14,978 nucleotides of DNA from Halovivax sp. (GCA_007135505.1 SLIS01000472.1:1-14978), one strand, 5' to 3'; shown: positions 6,229 through 14,812, numbered from the stretch's first letter. The notes: a model not told the origin generated them from the letters alone. Made by a program: numbers and translations.

Positions 6229-7802
6229 GTTCCAGCGACGCTGGCGATCGCCCGGGCCGGGAAGTCGCCCACCGGCTGTTCGCGACCGAGTTCGATGACG
6301 CGTCGGTCTCGTACGCCCAGAGCGACGAGGAGCGGGCCCCGAACTACGTCATCTCGCCGACCGGCGCACGGCTCAACCGCGTGTTCGTCGTCGGCACGCT
6401 CACCGAGGTGACCGACGTCAACGAGGAGATGGTACGGGCGCGCGTCGTCGACCCGACCGGTGCGTTCGTCGTCTACGCCGGGCAGTACCAGCCCGATGCC
6501 CTGGCGTTCCTCGAGCGTGCCGAACCGCCGGCGTTCGTGGCCGTCACCGGGAAGGCCCGGACGTTCGAACCTGACGACGGCGACCGGGTGTACACGTCCA
6601 TCCGCCCGGAGAGTCTCGCTACGGTCGATTCGGCGACCAGGGACCGCTGGGTCGTCGACACGGCCGAGCATACGCTCTCTCGTATCGGCACGTACGCCGC
6701 TGCCGTTTCCCTCGACGCGACGGGCGACGACCTCGCGACTGCCCTCAGGGCGAACGGCGTGGAGAACGGCTTCGCCGAGGGGATCGGACTGGCCCTCGAA
6801 CACTACGGCACGACAGCGGGGTACCTCGACGGCCTGCGCCAGGTCGTACTCGAGGCGGTCCGCGTAGTCGCCGGCGAGCAGTCGCAGGTCTCGTCGACAA
6901 CCCCGGCGCCGGTCGCACGGCTCGACGGTGGCCCTGACTACGACGAACTCGCCGCCGATGGCCCCTCACTCACGCTACCTGCTCGCCTGCGAGAGGCGAC
7001 GGACGCTGCGGATGCGGACGACGTGGCGACCGAGACGGATCCGTCAGCGGGTGCCGCGATCGGGACGGCGGAGGCCGGTGACTCCGCTTCGAGCGAGGCC
7101 ACGACCGACGACGGCGGTTCAAAGCACGTAGACGACAACGTAACGGACACAACTACGGCCGACTCGGACGCCTCGGTCGAGTCCGAACCGACCGAGACGG
7201 ACGCCGACGACGAACCGGAGCGTGCCATCGAGTCCGATGCGGTCGACGCTGAGGAATCCGGCGACGACCACGGCGATGTCGATGCGGCTGAGGCGGAGGA
7301 CGGGGATGGCGCAGAAGCGGATGATTCCGACGAGTTGGGCGATTTCGAGGGCGGCGACGGTATGTACGAGTTCGACGACGAGGAGCGCGAAGCCATCGAG
7401 CAAGAGTACGGCACCGACTTCACGACCGGAACGGAAGTCGACGACCCCGGCGAGGCGGACATCGACGTTCCCGATCCGGAGGGCGTCGAGACGGCCGCAG
7501 GCGATGACGAACCGTCACCGGCCGACGGCGACGGCGCAACCGACGACCCGGAGCTCTCCGAGGACGGTGCGAGCGATGCGGCGGCCGACGACGGGTCGGC
7601 CGAGGACGTCGACCTCCAGGCCCGGGTAGTCGAGGCGATGGACGACCTCGACGATGGCGAGGGTGCCGAGCGCGACGCCGTCGTCGAGGTCGTGGCGGAA
7701 GCGACCGGTGCCACGAGCGACGCCGTCGAGCAGGCGATCCAGGACGCGCTGATGGGTGGCGAGTGCTTCGAACCGTCCGAGGACCGTCTCCAGGCGATCT
7801 GA
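6225..7802 (+). CDS. rpap1: RPA-associated protein (RPAP, COG3390), partner of RPA
   Basis: A 525-residue protein. Residues about 48-132 form the OB-fold (ARLNRVFVVGTLTEVTDVNE, then RARVVDPTGAFVVYAGQYQP). Residues 140-216 form a helical region. Residues about 258-460 are a very acidic, low-complexity linker interrupted by a more structured island at 379-405 (MYEFDDEEREAIEQEYGTDF). Residues 462-525 resemble a winged helix (LQARVVEAMDDL, VVEVVAEATGATSDAVEQAI). Known: in Haloferax volcanii, RPAP proteins co-purify only with their cognate RPA, and loss of the rpa3 partner causes DNA-damage sensitivity. The same pairing is expected here, since the ATG overlaps the rpa stop (ATGA) and has a strong Shine-Dalgarno. 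The acidic linker is typical of haloarchaeal tethers but unusually long. The family call is firm; the rpap1 rather than rpap3 label is inferred from size and the rpe neighbour. Confidence 0.93.
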   Translation: MSSSDAGDRPGREVAHRLFATEFDDASVSYAQSDEERAPNYVISPTGARLNRVFVVGTLTEVTDVNEEMVRARVVDPTGAFVVYAGQYQPDALAFLERAEPPAFVAVTGKARTFEPDDGDRVYTSIRPESLATVDSATRDRWVVDTAEHTLSRIGTYAAAVSLDATGDDLATALRANGVENGFAEGIGLALEHYGTTAGYLDGLRQVVLEAVRVVAGEQSQVSSTTPAPVARLDGGPDYDELAADGPSLTLPARLREATDAADADDVATETDPSAGAAIGTAEAGDSASSEATTDDGGSKHVDDNVTDTTTADSDASVESEPTETDADDEPERAIESDAVDAEESGDDHGDVDAAEAEDGDGAEADDSDELGDFEGGDGMYEFDDEEREAIEQEYGTDFTTGTEVDDPGEADIDVPDPEGVETAAGDDEPSPADGDGATDDPELSEDGASDAAADDGSAEDVDLQARVVEAMDDLDDGEGAERDAVVEVVAEATGATSDAVEQAIQDALMGGECFEPSEDRLQAI

Positions 7803-7804
7803 GG

Positions 7805-8671
7805 ATGAGCCAACTCGAGCCAGTTCCGGACGAACCGGCTGCGCTCGCGACGATCGACGGCGATCGGACGCTGGTCGTCGCCGACTACCACGCCGGCGTC
7901 GAGGCGGGGTTGCGCTACGAACGCGGCATCCAGGTGCCGAGTCAAGCCGACTCGCGTCGCAGGCGACTCTGTGAGTTACTCGATCGGACCGGGGCGGATC
8001 GCCTGGTCGTACTCGGCGATCTGATGCACTCGATCGGCGATCCGGGTGGCGCCGAGCGCGGCGAACTCGAGGTACTGTTCGAATCCATGCCGCCGGTCGA
8101 CGTCACGCTGGTCAAGGGAAACCACGACGGAGCTATCGAGTCGTGGCTGTACGAAACGATTCACGATCGGCCGCGTGGCCGGTCGGATGCGACCACCGGC
8201 GCGTCGGCCCTCGACGTCCTTCCCGGCGAGGGCGGCCGACTGGGTGACGTCGGTGTCTGCCACGGTCACAGCTGGCCGTCGCCGGACGCGTTAGCGGCGG
8301 ACGTGCTCTGTATGGGCCACGAACATCCGTGCGTCCGCCTCGAAGACGAGGTAGGCGGGAGCCGAATCGAGCCGGCGTGGCTTCGCGGCCAGCTCGATCG
8401 GTCGTGGGTCCGTGCCCAGTCGACGGGCGGGGAGGCCGTCGACGAGGCCGAGGTGGATGATGACCCCGTCGGCGAGGTCGAAACGAGTGACGACGCCGTC
8501 GACGATCCACCGGAGTTAGTCGTGTTGCCGGCGTTCAACGAACTCGTCGGCGGAACCTGGATCAACGTCGCCGGCCAGTCGTTTCTCTCACCGATCCTCC
8601 CCGGGGGTCTACGAAGCGGCGAAGCCTACCTGCTCGACGGCACCCGACTCGGACCGTACGAGGCGATCTGA
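7805..8671 (+). CDS. rpe: RPA-associated metallophosphoesterase Rpe (COG1407, SbcD/Mre11-related)
   Basis: A 288-residue calcineurin-type metallophosphoesterase. All core metal-site motifs are present: D27-x-H29 (VADYHAG), G71-D72 (VLGDLMHS), G105-N-H-D108 (KGNHDG), H153/H155 (VCHGHSWPS) and G171-H-E-H174 (CMGHEHP). A hydrophilic acidic insertion lies at about residues 211-238, before LVVLPAFNELVGGTWIN. Members of COG1407 use two metal ions, and the related bacterial PdeM enzymes are manganese-dependent DNA nucleases. Haloferax rpe is named for its place behind rpa and rpap. The ATG at 7805 begins only two bases after the rpap stop, so this is the third gene of that operon. The Lhr helicase gene follows 88 nt later. 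Catalytic competence is indicated by the intact motifs; the physiological substrate (DNA end, flap or other phosphodiester) is unknown. Confidence 0.92.
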   Translation: MSQLEPVPDEPAALATIDGDRTLVVADYHAGVEAGLRYERGIQVPSQADSRRRRLCELLDRTGADRLVVLGDLMHSIGDPGGAERGELEVLFESMPPVDVTLVKGNHDGAIESWLYETIHDRPRGRSDATTGASALDVLPGEGGRLGDVGVCHGHSWPSPDALAADVLCMGHEHPCVRLEDEVGGSRIEPAWLRGQLDRSWVRAQSTGGEAVDEAEVDDDPVGEVETSDDAVDDPPELVVLPAFNELVGGTWINVAGQSFLSPILPGGLRSGEAYLLDGTRLGPYEAI

Positions 8672-8727
8672 GATCGCGTCTCGGTCTGCCGAGTCAGTGA
8701 TGGTCACGCAACCAGGCTGGAGCAACG

Positions 8728-8737
8728 ACCTTATGCG
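8728..8737 (+). promoter_or_regulatory. candidate TATA element for the Lhr helicase gene
   Basis: ACCTTATGCG includes TTATG centred about 27 nt before the ATG at 8760, the distance expected for a leaderless haloarchaeal transcript. It would let lhr be transcribed separately from the rpa operon. The match is short. Confidence 0.4.
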
Positions 8738-8759
8738 GCGTACCTCCCTACGTCCGCCG

Positions 8760-11657
8760 ATGACAGACGGGGACGTGGCGGCGTTTACCCACCTGGGAGC
8801 GGCCGTCCGCGATGCCCTCTCCGAGCGCGGCTTTTCGTCGCCGACGCCGCCACAGCGACTGGCGATTCCCCCGCTGGCCGCCGGAGAGAACACGCTGGTG
8901 ATCGCCCCGACCGGTAGTGGCAAGACCGAGACGGCGATGCTCCCGGTTTTCGATCACATCGTCGCCGATCGCGGTGAAAACAGTGATCGATTCGATCGAG
9001 AGACAGTCGACGGTACCGCCCGTGATACGGGCGCTAACGAGGATAGAGGTGGTTTTCGGGCGCTGTACGTGACGCCGCTTCGAGCACTCAACCGGGACAT
9101 GCTCGATCGCCTCGAGTGGTGGGGCGAGTACCTAGACGTCTCCGTCGATGTTCGACACGGCGATACAACCCAGTACCAGCGATCGAAGCAGGCCGAAGAC
9201 CCGCCGGACGTACTCATCACGACCCCGGAGACGATCCAGGCGATGCTCACCGGAAACCGGCTGCGAGCGGCCTTCGAGGATCTCTCCCACGTCGTGGTCG
9301 ACGAGGTACACGAACTCGCGGCCTCGAAACGAGGGGCACAGCTATCGGTCGCGCTCGAGCGACTCACCGAATTGGCCGGTCCGTTCCAGCGGATAGGCCT
9401 CTCGGCTACCGTGGGCGACCCGGACGAAGTGGGCCAGTTTCTCACCGGGGGCCGCCCCTGCGAAGTCCGTGAGATCGACGTCGGGAGCAACGTCGATGTC
9501 ACCGTCTGTGAGCCGTCCGTGACCGACGAGGACCGCGACCTCGCCGGGACGCTGATGACGGAGGTGACGACGGCCAGTCACGTCCGCCTGATCCGGGACA
9601 TTGTCGCCGCCAACGAGTCGACACTCATCTTCGTCAATACGCGCCAGACGGCCGAGGCGCTCGGTTCGCGATTTCGGGAACTCGACCTGCCGATCGGCGT
9701 CCACCACGGTTCGCTGTCGAAGTCGGCCCGGATCGAGGTCGAGGACGCGTTCAAGGCCGGCGACCTGGACGCGTTGCTGTGTACGTCCTCGATGGAGCTA
9801 GGAATCGACGTCGGCCGCGTCGACCACGTCGTCCAGTACCAGAGCCCGCGGCAGGTGACGCGCCTGCTCCAGCGGATCGGTCGTGCGGGCCACCGACTGG
9901 ACGAGGTATCCTCGGGAACCATCGTCACGACGCGGGCCGACGACACGTTCGAGGCGCTGGCAATCGCACGACGGGCTCGCCAGGGTGAAGTCGAAACCGC
10001 CGACATTCACGCGGGCAGTCTCGACGTCGTCGCCAACCAGATTCCGGCCATCGTCCAGGGCGGCGGTGACACGTACGTCGACGAGGCCCACGACCTGATC
10101 TCGCGAGCGTATCCGTTCCGCGAACTGACCCGGAACACGTTCGTCGAGGTCCTCTCGGAACTTCACCGGAATCGAATCGTCTGGTTCGACGAGGCCGAAG
10201 ACCGAATCGAGACCAGCGGGAGCACCTGGCAATACGTCTACTCGAACCTCTCGATGATTCCGGACGAGGAGACCTACGAGGTTCACGACATTGCTTCGGG
10301 TGGTCAGATCGGCACGCTCGACGAGCGATTCGTCGTCAACTTCGCCTCGCCCGGAGAGATCTTCATCCAGCGGGGCGAGATGTGGCGAATTGCGGAGGTG
10401 GACGACGACGATGGCGTCGTAAAGGTGAGCCCGATCGAGGATCCCGCAGGCGAGGTCCCGTCCTGGATCGGCCAGGAGATCCCCGTCCCCTTCGCGGTCG
10501 CCCAGGAAGTGGGCGAGATCAGGTCGGTCTCGGAACCGCAGTTCGCCGTGGGCGCTGACGAAGCGGCAGTGGCCCGAGAACTCGAGTCCAGGTACCCGAG
10601 CGATCGAGGGACGCTCGCTTCCGCGCTCGCTCAGCTCGAGCGCCAGGTCGACGGCGACCAACCGATGCCGACCGCCGACCGGATCGTGGTCGAACGCCAG
10701 GGACGGGACGTCGTCGTCAACGCCTGCCTCGGTCACAAGACCAACGAGACGCTCGGGCGCGTACTCTCCGCATTGCTGGGCCAGCAGGCGGGGTCGTCGA
10801 TCGGGCTCGAAACCGATCCGTACCGGATCGAACTCGAGGTCCCGACGAGCATCGCGACGAGCGACGTCGTCTCGATCCTCGAGGAGACCGATCCAGGACA
10901 CGTCGAGACGATCGTTGAACTCGGCCTGAAGAACTCCGACGCACTCGCGTTCCGTCTCGCCCAGGTCTCCGGAAAGTTCGGTGCGCTCAAGCGCTGGGAG
11001 GGGTCCGGCCGGCTATCAAACGACCGGTTGCTGGCCGCACTCGAGGACACCCCGATGTACGAGGAAGCGATTCGCGAGGTGTTCCACGAGGATCTGGCGC
11101 CCGCGTCGGCGGCGTCGGTGCTCGAGGGGATCCAGTCGGGCGTAATCGAACTCGAGACCGTCCGCGGTCGGACGGCGGTAGGAACCGGCGGTCACTCCTC
11201 CGGAAAAGAGCTGCTCGCCCCGGAGAACGCAGACGCGAGCATCATCGAGACGGTCAAAGACCGCATCCGGGACGACCGGGTCATCCTCCTCTGTACTCAC
11301 TGCACGGAGTGGCTCTCCAGGACGAAGGTCCGACGCGTCCCCGACCAGCCCGAGTGCCCGAAGTGTGGGTCGACCCGCATCGCCTCGCTCAATCCGTGGG
11401 CCGACGATGTGGTCGAGGCTGTCCGCGCCGAACGCAAGGACGACGAACAGAAGGCTCAAACCGAACGGGCCTTTCACGCCGCAAGCCTCGTTCAGAGTCA
11501 CGGGAAACAGGCCGTCATCGCGATGGCCGCTCGGGGCGTTGGACCGTACAACGCCGCCCGGATTATCAACAAACTGCGCGAGAACGAGTCCGAGTTCTAC
11601 CGCGACATTCTCCGGCAAGAACGCCAGTACGCCCGGACGCAGTCGTTCTGGGACTGA
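8760..11657 (+). CDS. lhr: Lhr-type ATP-dependent helicase (SF2, large helicase-related)
   Basis: A 965-residue superfamily 2 helicase of the Lhr-core group. Motifs in order: Q-motif PTPPQ at 28-32; Walker A APTGSGKT at 49-56; motif Ia TPLRALN at 105-111; TTPE at 154-157; DEVH at 181-184; SAT at 215-217; then STLIFVNTRQTAE, SSMELGIDVGRVDHVVQYQSP and QRIGRAGHR. A winged-helix and Lhr-specific region follows. A C-terminal C4 zinc ribbon uses C845, C848, C866 and C869 (CTHC, CPKC). A hydrophilic insert of about 28 residues lies between motifs I and Ia. Known: Lhr proteins translocate 3'-5' on ssDNA and unwind DNA and RNA:DNA duplexes. The in-frame ATG at 8697 is possible, but ATG 8760 fits both the family N-terminus and the TATA spacing. 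Its position after rpe suggests joint work in repair or replication-fork handling. Confidence 0.94.
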   Translation: MTDGDVAAFTHLGAAVRDALSERGFSSPTPPQRLAIPPLAAGENTLVIAPTGSGKTETAMLPVFDHIVADRGENSDRFDRETVDGTARDTGANEDRGGFRALYVTPLRALNRDMLDRLEWWGEYLDVSVDVRHGDTTQYQRSKQAEDPPDVLITTPETIQAMLTGNRLRAAFEDLSHVVVDEVHELAASKRGAQLSVALERLTELAGPFQRIGLSATVGDPDEVGQFLTGGRPCEVREIDVGSNVDVTVCEPSVTDEDRDLAGTLMTEVTTASHVRLIRDIVAANESTLIFVNTRQTAEALGSRFRELDLPIGVHHGSLSKSARIEVEDAFKAGDLDALLCTSSMELGIDVGRVDHVVQYQSPRQVTRLLQRIGRAGHRLDEVSSGTIVTTRADDTFEALAIARRARQGEVETADIHAGSLDVVANQIPAIVQGGGDTYVDEAHDLISRAYPFRELTRNTFVEVLSELHRNRIVWFDEAEDRIETSGSTWQYVYSNLSMIPDEETYEVHDIASGGQIGTLDERFVVNFASPGEIFIQRGEMWRIAEVDDDDGVVKVSPIEDPAGEVPSWIGQEIPVPFAVAQEVGEIRSVSEPQFAVGADEAAVARELESRYPSDRGTLASALAQLERQVDGDQPMPTADRIVVERQGRDVVVNACLGHKTNETLGRVLSALLGQQAGSSIGLETDPYRIELEVPTSIATSDVVSILEETDPGHVETIVELGLKNSDALAFRLAQVSGKFGALKRWEGSGRLSNDRLLAALEDTPMYEEAIREVFHEDLAPASAASVLEGIQSGVIELETVRGRTAVGTGGHSSGKELLAPENADASIIETVKDRIRDDRVILLCTHCTEWLSRTKVRRVPDQPECPKCGSTRIASLNPWADDVVEAVRAERKDDEQKAQTERAFHAASLVQSHGKQAVIAMAARGVGPYNAARIINKLRENESEFYRDILRQERQYARTQSFWD

Positions 11658-11776
11658 TTCCCCGTACTCGGGTAACCCTGTTTGCCTTGTCGCGACGGTT
11701 CGTGCCCTGCCGCTGATTCGCCCGACCGCCGACTCTCGACGAAACTGTCAAACGGCATCCGCGCGAACGGGATGGT

Positions 11777-12550
11777 ATGAACGTCGCTCCGGGTGCGTGG
11801 CGCTACGCCATCGGGCCGCTCGCCGCGGCGCCGTTTGCTCTCCTGATCAACGTTCCCGCCGCCGTCGCCCTCGCCGCGCTCGGGGCGGCCGTTCTCGCGT
11901 TCTTCCGCGACCCGGATCGCACGCCACCCGTCTCGGGCGTCGTTGCGCCGGCCGACGGGAAGGTATCCGTCCTTCGCGAAGAGGGTGAACGCGTTCGCGC
12001 TGGCATCTTCATGAACGTCTGGAACGTTCACGTCATCCGGGCTCCGGACGACGGTGCCGTGAGCGACGTCGAACACACGTCGGGTGCTCATCGTCCCGCG
12101 TTCTCCAAGGACTCCGATCGAAACGAGCGCGTGCACGTCCGGTTCGAGACGGATCGGTCCAGCGACCCCGAACCGCCTTCAGTAGCGGATAGCGAAAACG
12201 TCAAGTCGATCGAACCGCACGTCGATTCGATCGAACTGGACGGCGAGACGACCACACCGGTCGAGGAGGTGACGATGATCGCGGGCGCGTTCGCCCGTCG
12301 AATCACGCCGTACGTCGAGTCCGGCGAGTCGGTTCGCCGCGGCGATCGGATCGGTCACATCGCGTTCGGTAGCCGCGTCGACGTCGTGTTCGCCCCCTCG
12401 GTCTCGATCGACGACGTGGCCGTCGAACCGGGCGAGTCGACGACGGCCGGGGAGACACCCCTGCTGGAACCGGGACGGTCCGTCCGATCGGACGCCGCCG
12501 CTACCGAGATCGAGACTCCCCCGACCGGTCGCGACCCGGACGAGCGCTGA
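11777..12550 (+). CDS. asd: archaetidylserine/phosphatidylserine decarboxylase-type enzyme
   Basis: A 257-residue membrane-associated proenzyme. Hydrophobic segments occupy residues about 10-40, followed by the family motif FFRDPDRTPP (42-51), VVAPADGKV (55-63), FMNVWNVHVIRAP (78-90) and IAGAFARRI (168-176). IAFGSRVDVVFAP (195-207) follows. Ser199 of the FGS motif is the predicted self-cleavage serine that becomes the pyruvoyl group. Known: the enzyme decarboxylates the serine head group of archaetidylserine (phosphatidylserine in bacteria) to the ethanolamine form. In haloarchaea a relative, PssD, supports archaeosortase-dependent protein anchoring. Here about 35 extra residues separate NERVHVRFE from the IAGAFARRI block, and the C-terminal tail after about residue 215 is long and hydrophilic. 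The ATG at 11777 directly precedes the membrane segment. The gene converges on cdc48 with 37 bases between. Confidence 0.88.
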   Translation: MNVAPGAWRYAIGPLAAAPFALLINVPAAVALAALGAAVLAFFRDPDRTPPVSGVVAPADGKVSVLREEGERVRAGIFMNVWNVHVIRAPDDGAVSDVEHTSGAHRPAFSKDSDRNERVHVRFETDRSSDPEPPSVADSENVKSIEPHVDSIELDGETTTPVEEVTMIAGAFARRITPYVESGESVRRGDRIGHIAFGSRVDVVFAPSVSIDDVAVEPGESTTAGETPLLEPGRSVRSDAAATEIETPPTGRDPDER

Positions 12551-12587
12551 ATCTGCCCGCCGGTCGGATTGTACCGGTGGTTACTGC

Positions 12588-14774
12588 TCACTCGTGTGCT
12601 TGCAGCGCCCGCTCCAGGTGCGCTCGCTCGAGGACCACTTCGTCGGCTCGCTCGTTGGCCTCGGCCGGGTCGTGTTCGTCGGCGACCTCGCGGATCGCCT
12701 TCATCGAGGCGTCACGAACGATCGCCTCGATGTCCGCGCCGGTTTTCCCCTCGAGTTCGGAGGCAAACGCCTCGAGATCCACGTCGGCCGCCAGCGGTTT
12801 CCCGCGCGTGTGAACGGCGAGGATCTTCTCGCGGGCCTCGACGTCGGGTTCGGGGAGCAGGACGTGCGTGTCGAGCCGACCGGGACGGAGCAATGCCGGA
12901 TCGAGATCGTCCTTGCGGTTCGTGGCTGCCAGCACGACGAGGTTCGGATTCTCGCGCATTCCGTCCAGTTCGGTCAGCAGCTGCGAGACGACCCGTTCGG
13001 TTACCTCGTGACTCTCGCCACGTCGGCCGACGAGGGCGTCGATCTCGTCGATGAAGACGATCGAGGGAGCCGACTGTCTGGCGCGTTCGAAAACCTTGCG
13101 GATGGCCTTCTCGCTCTCGCCCACGTATCGATCGAGAACCTCCGGCCCGTCGACGCGGACGAAGTTGACGTCCGTCTCGCCGGCGAGTGCCCGCGCGAGC
13201 AGGGTCTTACCGGTCCCCGGTGGCCCGTAGAGGAGGACGCCGGAGGGCGGATCCGTGTTTGTCCGCTCGAAGAGGCGATCGTAGGTAAGCGGCCACTCGA
13301 CGGATTCCGTGAGCGTTTGTTTGGCAGCATCGAGACCGCCAACGTCGTCGAAGTCCGTCTCCGGTGATTCGGCTACGTACTCACGCATCGCCGACGGTTC
13401 GACCGCCGCCAGCGCGTCGTCGAAGTCCGCTTTCGTCACCGATGGATCCCGGTTCCAGTCGGCGCGCTCGTCTTCGTTTGCCGGCCGCCTGCGGATTGCG
13501 GCCATCGCCGCCTCGCTCGCCACGGAGTCGAGGTCCGCACCGACGAAGCCGTGGGTGCGTGCGGCGAGCGTGTCGAGCGAGACGTCGTCGGCGAGGGGCA
13601 TCCCCCGGGTATGGACCTCGAGGATTTCCCGGCGGCCGGACTCGTCGGGAACGCCGATCTGTATCTCGCGATCGAACCGCCCACCCCGTCGCAGTGCCTG
13701 ATCGAGCGCGTCTACCCGGTTCGTCGCGCCGATGACGATCACCTCGCCGCGTCCATCGAGACCGTCCATCAGGGTGAGCAGCTGGCCGACGACGCGGCTC
13801 TCGGCGTCGGCGTCGTCGTCCCGAGCGCTCGCGATCGAGTCGATTTCGTCGAAGAAGACGATGGCGGGGGCGTTCTCTCGGGCCTGGGCGAACGCTTCGC
13901 GTAACTTCTCCTCGGATTCGCCCTTGTACTTCGACATGATCTCCGGACCAGAGATGGAGATGAACGTTGCGTCGACCTCGTTCGCGACGGCCCTGGCGAT
14001 CAGCGTCTTGCCGGTGCCCGGCGGGCCGTAGAGCAGGACGCCCGAGGGCGGATCCACGCCGAGACGCTGGAAGAGTTCCGACTCGGAGAGTGGCAGCTCG
14101 ATCATCTCGCGGACGAGCTCTAACTCCTCGTCGAGGCCGCCGATGTCCTCGTAGGTGACTCCCGAGGGTGGCCTCCCTGATCGCGGCTTCTCGGCGGTAG
14201 TCGTGTCGGCCGAATCGTCCGTCGCGTCCGTTCGTCGTTGCGGGGCGCTCTTGGTACGTTCGTCACTCGAGACTTGAACGTCCGTCGAACTCGTTATTCG
14301 AACGTCCCCGTCGGGCTTCGTCTCGATGACGCGAAATGGCTCTGCGGCGATCCCCTCGATGCGGATCTGTTCGTCGGTGCGGACGGGTCGGTTTCTGAGC
14401 TTCTGATTGGCGACCCGTTCGGTGAGTTGTGTCTCCGCGTCGTTCGCCGTGGTGGGTGGTGCCAGAACCACATATTCCGCTTCCGGCACCGTCGTTCCCT
14501 CCAGGGACCTGACGGTGACGCTGTCGCCGACGTGGACGCCGGCGTTAGCTCGAGAATCGGCGTCGATCTGGACGACGGTCTCGTCGACCGACGAGTCGGC
14601 CGGCCACATCTTCGCGACGGTCGACCGCGTCCCCTCGATGACGACGGTGTCCCCACTTAGTACACCCAGCTTTCGACGGGCGCGTTCCGGAATGCGGGCG
14701 ACGCCCCGGCCGGCGTCACGTTTTTCGGCCGCCCGGACCGAGAGACGCACGCCGTCGGTATCCGACTCACTCAT
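12588..14774 (-). CDS. cdc48: CDC48/VAT-type AAA+ ATPase with N-domain and two AAA rings
   Basis: A 728-residue hexameric unfoldase/segregase. Residues 1-160 are the CDC48 N-domain (double-psi barrel VRAAEKRDAGRGVARIPERA, then the second N lobe). Residues 163-203 are a hydrophilic linker. D1 has Walker A GPPGTGKT 250-257, Walker B VFFDEID 306-312 and the arginine-finger region R363-x2-R366. D2 has Walker A 517-524, Walker B VFIDEID 573-579 and R630-x2-R633. Both modules look active. In D1 the usual DPALRRPGR reads DQALRRGGR. The C-terminus stops soon after D2 with no long tail. Known: archaeal CDC48/VAT uses ATP to unfold proteins, often delivering them to the proteasome; haloarchaea carry several paralogues, and I cannot say which this is. 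The frame is open 29 codons further upstream. ATG 14774 is chosen because it begins the usual short acidic N-terminus and has a TATA-like element about 32 nt before it. Confidence 0.95.
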   Translation of the reverse strand: MSESDTDGVRLSVRAAEKRDAGRGVARIPERARRKLGVLSGDTVVIEGTRSTVAKMWPADSSVDETVVQIDADSRANAGVHVGDSVTVRSLEGTTVPEAEYVVLAPPTTANDAETQLTERVANQKLRNRPVRTDEQIRIEGIAAEPFRVIETKPDGDVRITSSTDVQVSSDERTKSAPQRRTDATDDSADTTTAEKPRSGRPPSGVTYEDIGGLDEELELVREMIELPLSESELFQRLGVDPPSGVLLYGPPGTGKTLIARAVANEVDATFISISGPEIMSKYKGESEEKLREAFAQARENAPAIVFFDEIDSIASARDDDADAESRVVGQLLTLMDGLDGRGEVIVIGATNRVDALDQALRRGGRFDREIQIGVPDESGRREILEVHTRGMPLADDVSLDTLAARTHGFVGADLDSVASEAAMAAIRRRPANEDERADWNRDPSVTKADFDDALAAVEPSAMREYVAESPETDFDDVGGLDAAKQTLTESVEWPLTYDRLFERTNTDPPSGVLLYGPPGTGKTLLARALAGETDVNFVRVDGPEVLDRYVGESEKAIRKVFERARQSAPSIVFIDEIDALVGRRGESHEVTERVVSQLLTELDGMRENPNLVVLAATNRKDDLDPALLRPGRLDTHVLLPEPDVEAREKILAVHTRGKPLAADVDLEAFASELEGKTGADIEAIVRDASMKAIREVADEHDPAEANERADEVVLERAHLERALQAHE

Positions 14775-14800
14775 ACCGTCCCCTTTCGTGGCTGTCACCT

Positions 14801-14812
14801 TGAGAATTATCC
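14801..14812 (-). promoter_or_regulatory. candidate TATA element for cdc48
   Basis: Read on the minus strand this is GGATAATTCTCA, AT-rich against its surroundings and centred about 32 nt before the ATG at 14774. It lies in the 120-base divergent spacer shared with the zinc-ribbon gene that starts at 14895. Confidence 0.45.

Noticed and set aside
6938..7945. Long minus-strand frame (335 codons) opposite rpap and rpe
   Set aside because: The translation is a Ser/Ala/Pro-rich low-complexity string that mirrors the repetitive Asp/Glu/Ala codons of the RPAP acidic linker. It is a GC-rich antisense artefact with no domain.
12560..12577. CCGGT-N8-ACCGG hairpin between the convergent decarboxylase and cdc48 genes, as a terminator
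   Set aside because: Five-base arms and no T tract on either side. Archaeal termination depends on T-rich runs, so there is not enough to call it.
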